Source: Sulfurimonas sp. CG01_land_8_20_14_3_00_36_23 (GTDB lineage Bacteria; Campylobacterota; Campylobacteria; Campylobacterales; Sulfurimonadaceae). Taken from it: 64,000 bases of DNA. Position numbers and translations under genes: made by a program. The notes beneath the pieces were generated by a model. The model saw only the letters and a program-made list of their open reading frames with translations, was not told the DNA's origin and did not search any database. The number at the start of each line of letters is the position of its first letter. Positions within the stretch are counted from its first letter, which is position 1. Location: assembly GCA_002781365.1 (NCBI GenBank), contig PETN01000037.1, positions 20,319 through 84,318 on the forward strand, read 5' to 3'. Positions 63,910 to 64,000 of the stretch are shown here, in pieces.

Positions 63910-64000
63910 GTGTAAGCCTCCCTAAAAACAGTACCACTTAGAACGGAATAATTCTGATAAAATAAATCAGGAGTATTCATGCGAAGAAGTAAGTTTAGCG

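Noticed and set aside
62187-64000. Second attachment site copy of the tRNA-Ser 3' end
   Set aside because: The tRNA 3' sequence is not repeated within the remaining window; the far end, if any, is outside.

Overview
The window is AT-rich DNA from a Campylobacterota (Epsilonproteobacteria) chromosome, most like Sulfurimonas or a close relative. This rests on recognised gene order and gene types, not on a database search. The ispDF / HP1021-type regulator / ATP-sulfurylase-like / pgpA run and the fabZ-lpxA-clpX-mreB-mreC-...-carB-YrdC-like run both match the order I remember from Campylobacter. Futalosine-pathway mqnE, a PglB oligosaccharyltransferase, a short Pgi and a DUF294 protein beside ActP/Acs fit the same phylum.

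Layout. 0-11 kb: a histidine kinase cut by the window edge, a small HTH protein, then a long minus-strand housekeeping block (dnaX, EAL-CBS-GGDEF protein, murI, rho, pgpA, ATP-sulfurylase-like, HP1021-like, ispDF). 11-20 kb: thiC and mrp on plus; a diguanylate cyclase with a haem-type sensor split by one extra base, glmS and glnD on minus. 20-30 kb (plus): a compact operon of an LsrG-like monooxygenase, a class II aldolase and a strong LsrK (autoinducer-2 kinase) homologue, then mqnE, a glycosyltransferase, pglB, galU, pgi and a decayed Wzz-like gene. 30-42.7 kb (minus): YgiC/YgiB-like pair, YrdC-like gene, carB, MipA/OmpV-like porin, mreC, mreB, clpX, lpxA, fabZ, queH and a cyclophilin. 42.8-44.7 kb: a two-component pair. 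45-51.2 kb: a type III restriction-modification operon with an ATPase/TOPRIM pair between Mod and Res. 51.5-61.3 kb: organic-acid uptake and activation, with a TakP-type TRAP transporter (dctPQM), DUF485-ActP, a cNMP/CBS/DUF294 protein, a DnaQ-like exonuclease and Acs. 61.4-64 kb: pyrF, tRNA-Ser(GCU), and the edge of what looks like an integrated filamentous-phage element (RHH protein, pIV-like secretin).

The strongest unexplained signal is a 12-mer, GGCATGTGGAAA, present 21 times without mismatch (about 0.01 expected by chance), on both strands and read in five or six different frames inside genes. It also forms head-to-head inverted pairs between genes. This is how DNA-uptake sequences behave in Neisseria and Pasteurellaceae, so I propose it as an uptake-type genome signature. 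None occurs in the restriction-modification operon.

Other points worth a look: the minimal AI-2 processing operon, the Mod-ATPase-TOPRIM-Res operon, queH apparently starting at ATC, the one-base frameshift in the haem-sensor cyclase, an ATP-sulfurylase homologue that has lost its substrate motif, and a shared 11-bp-spaced direct repeat ahead of dctP and the DUF485-actP operon.
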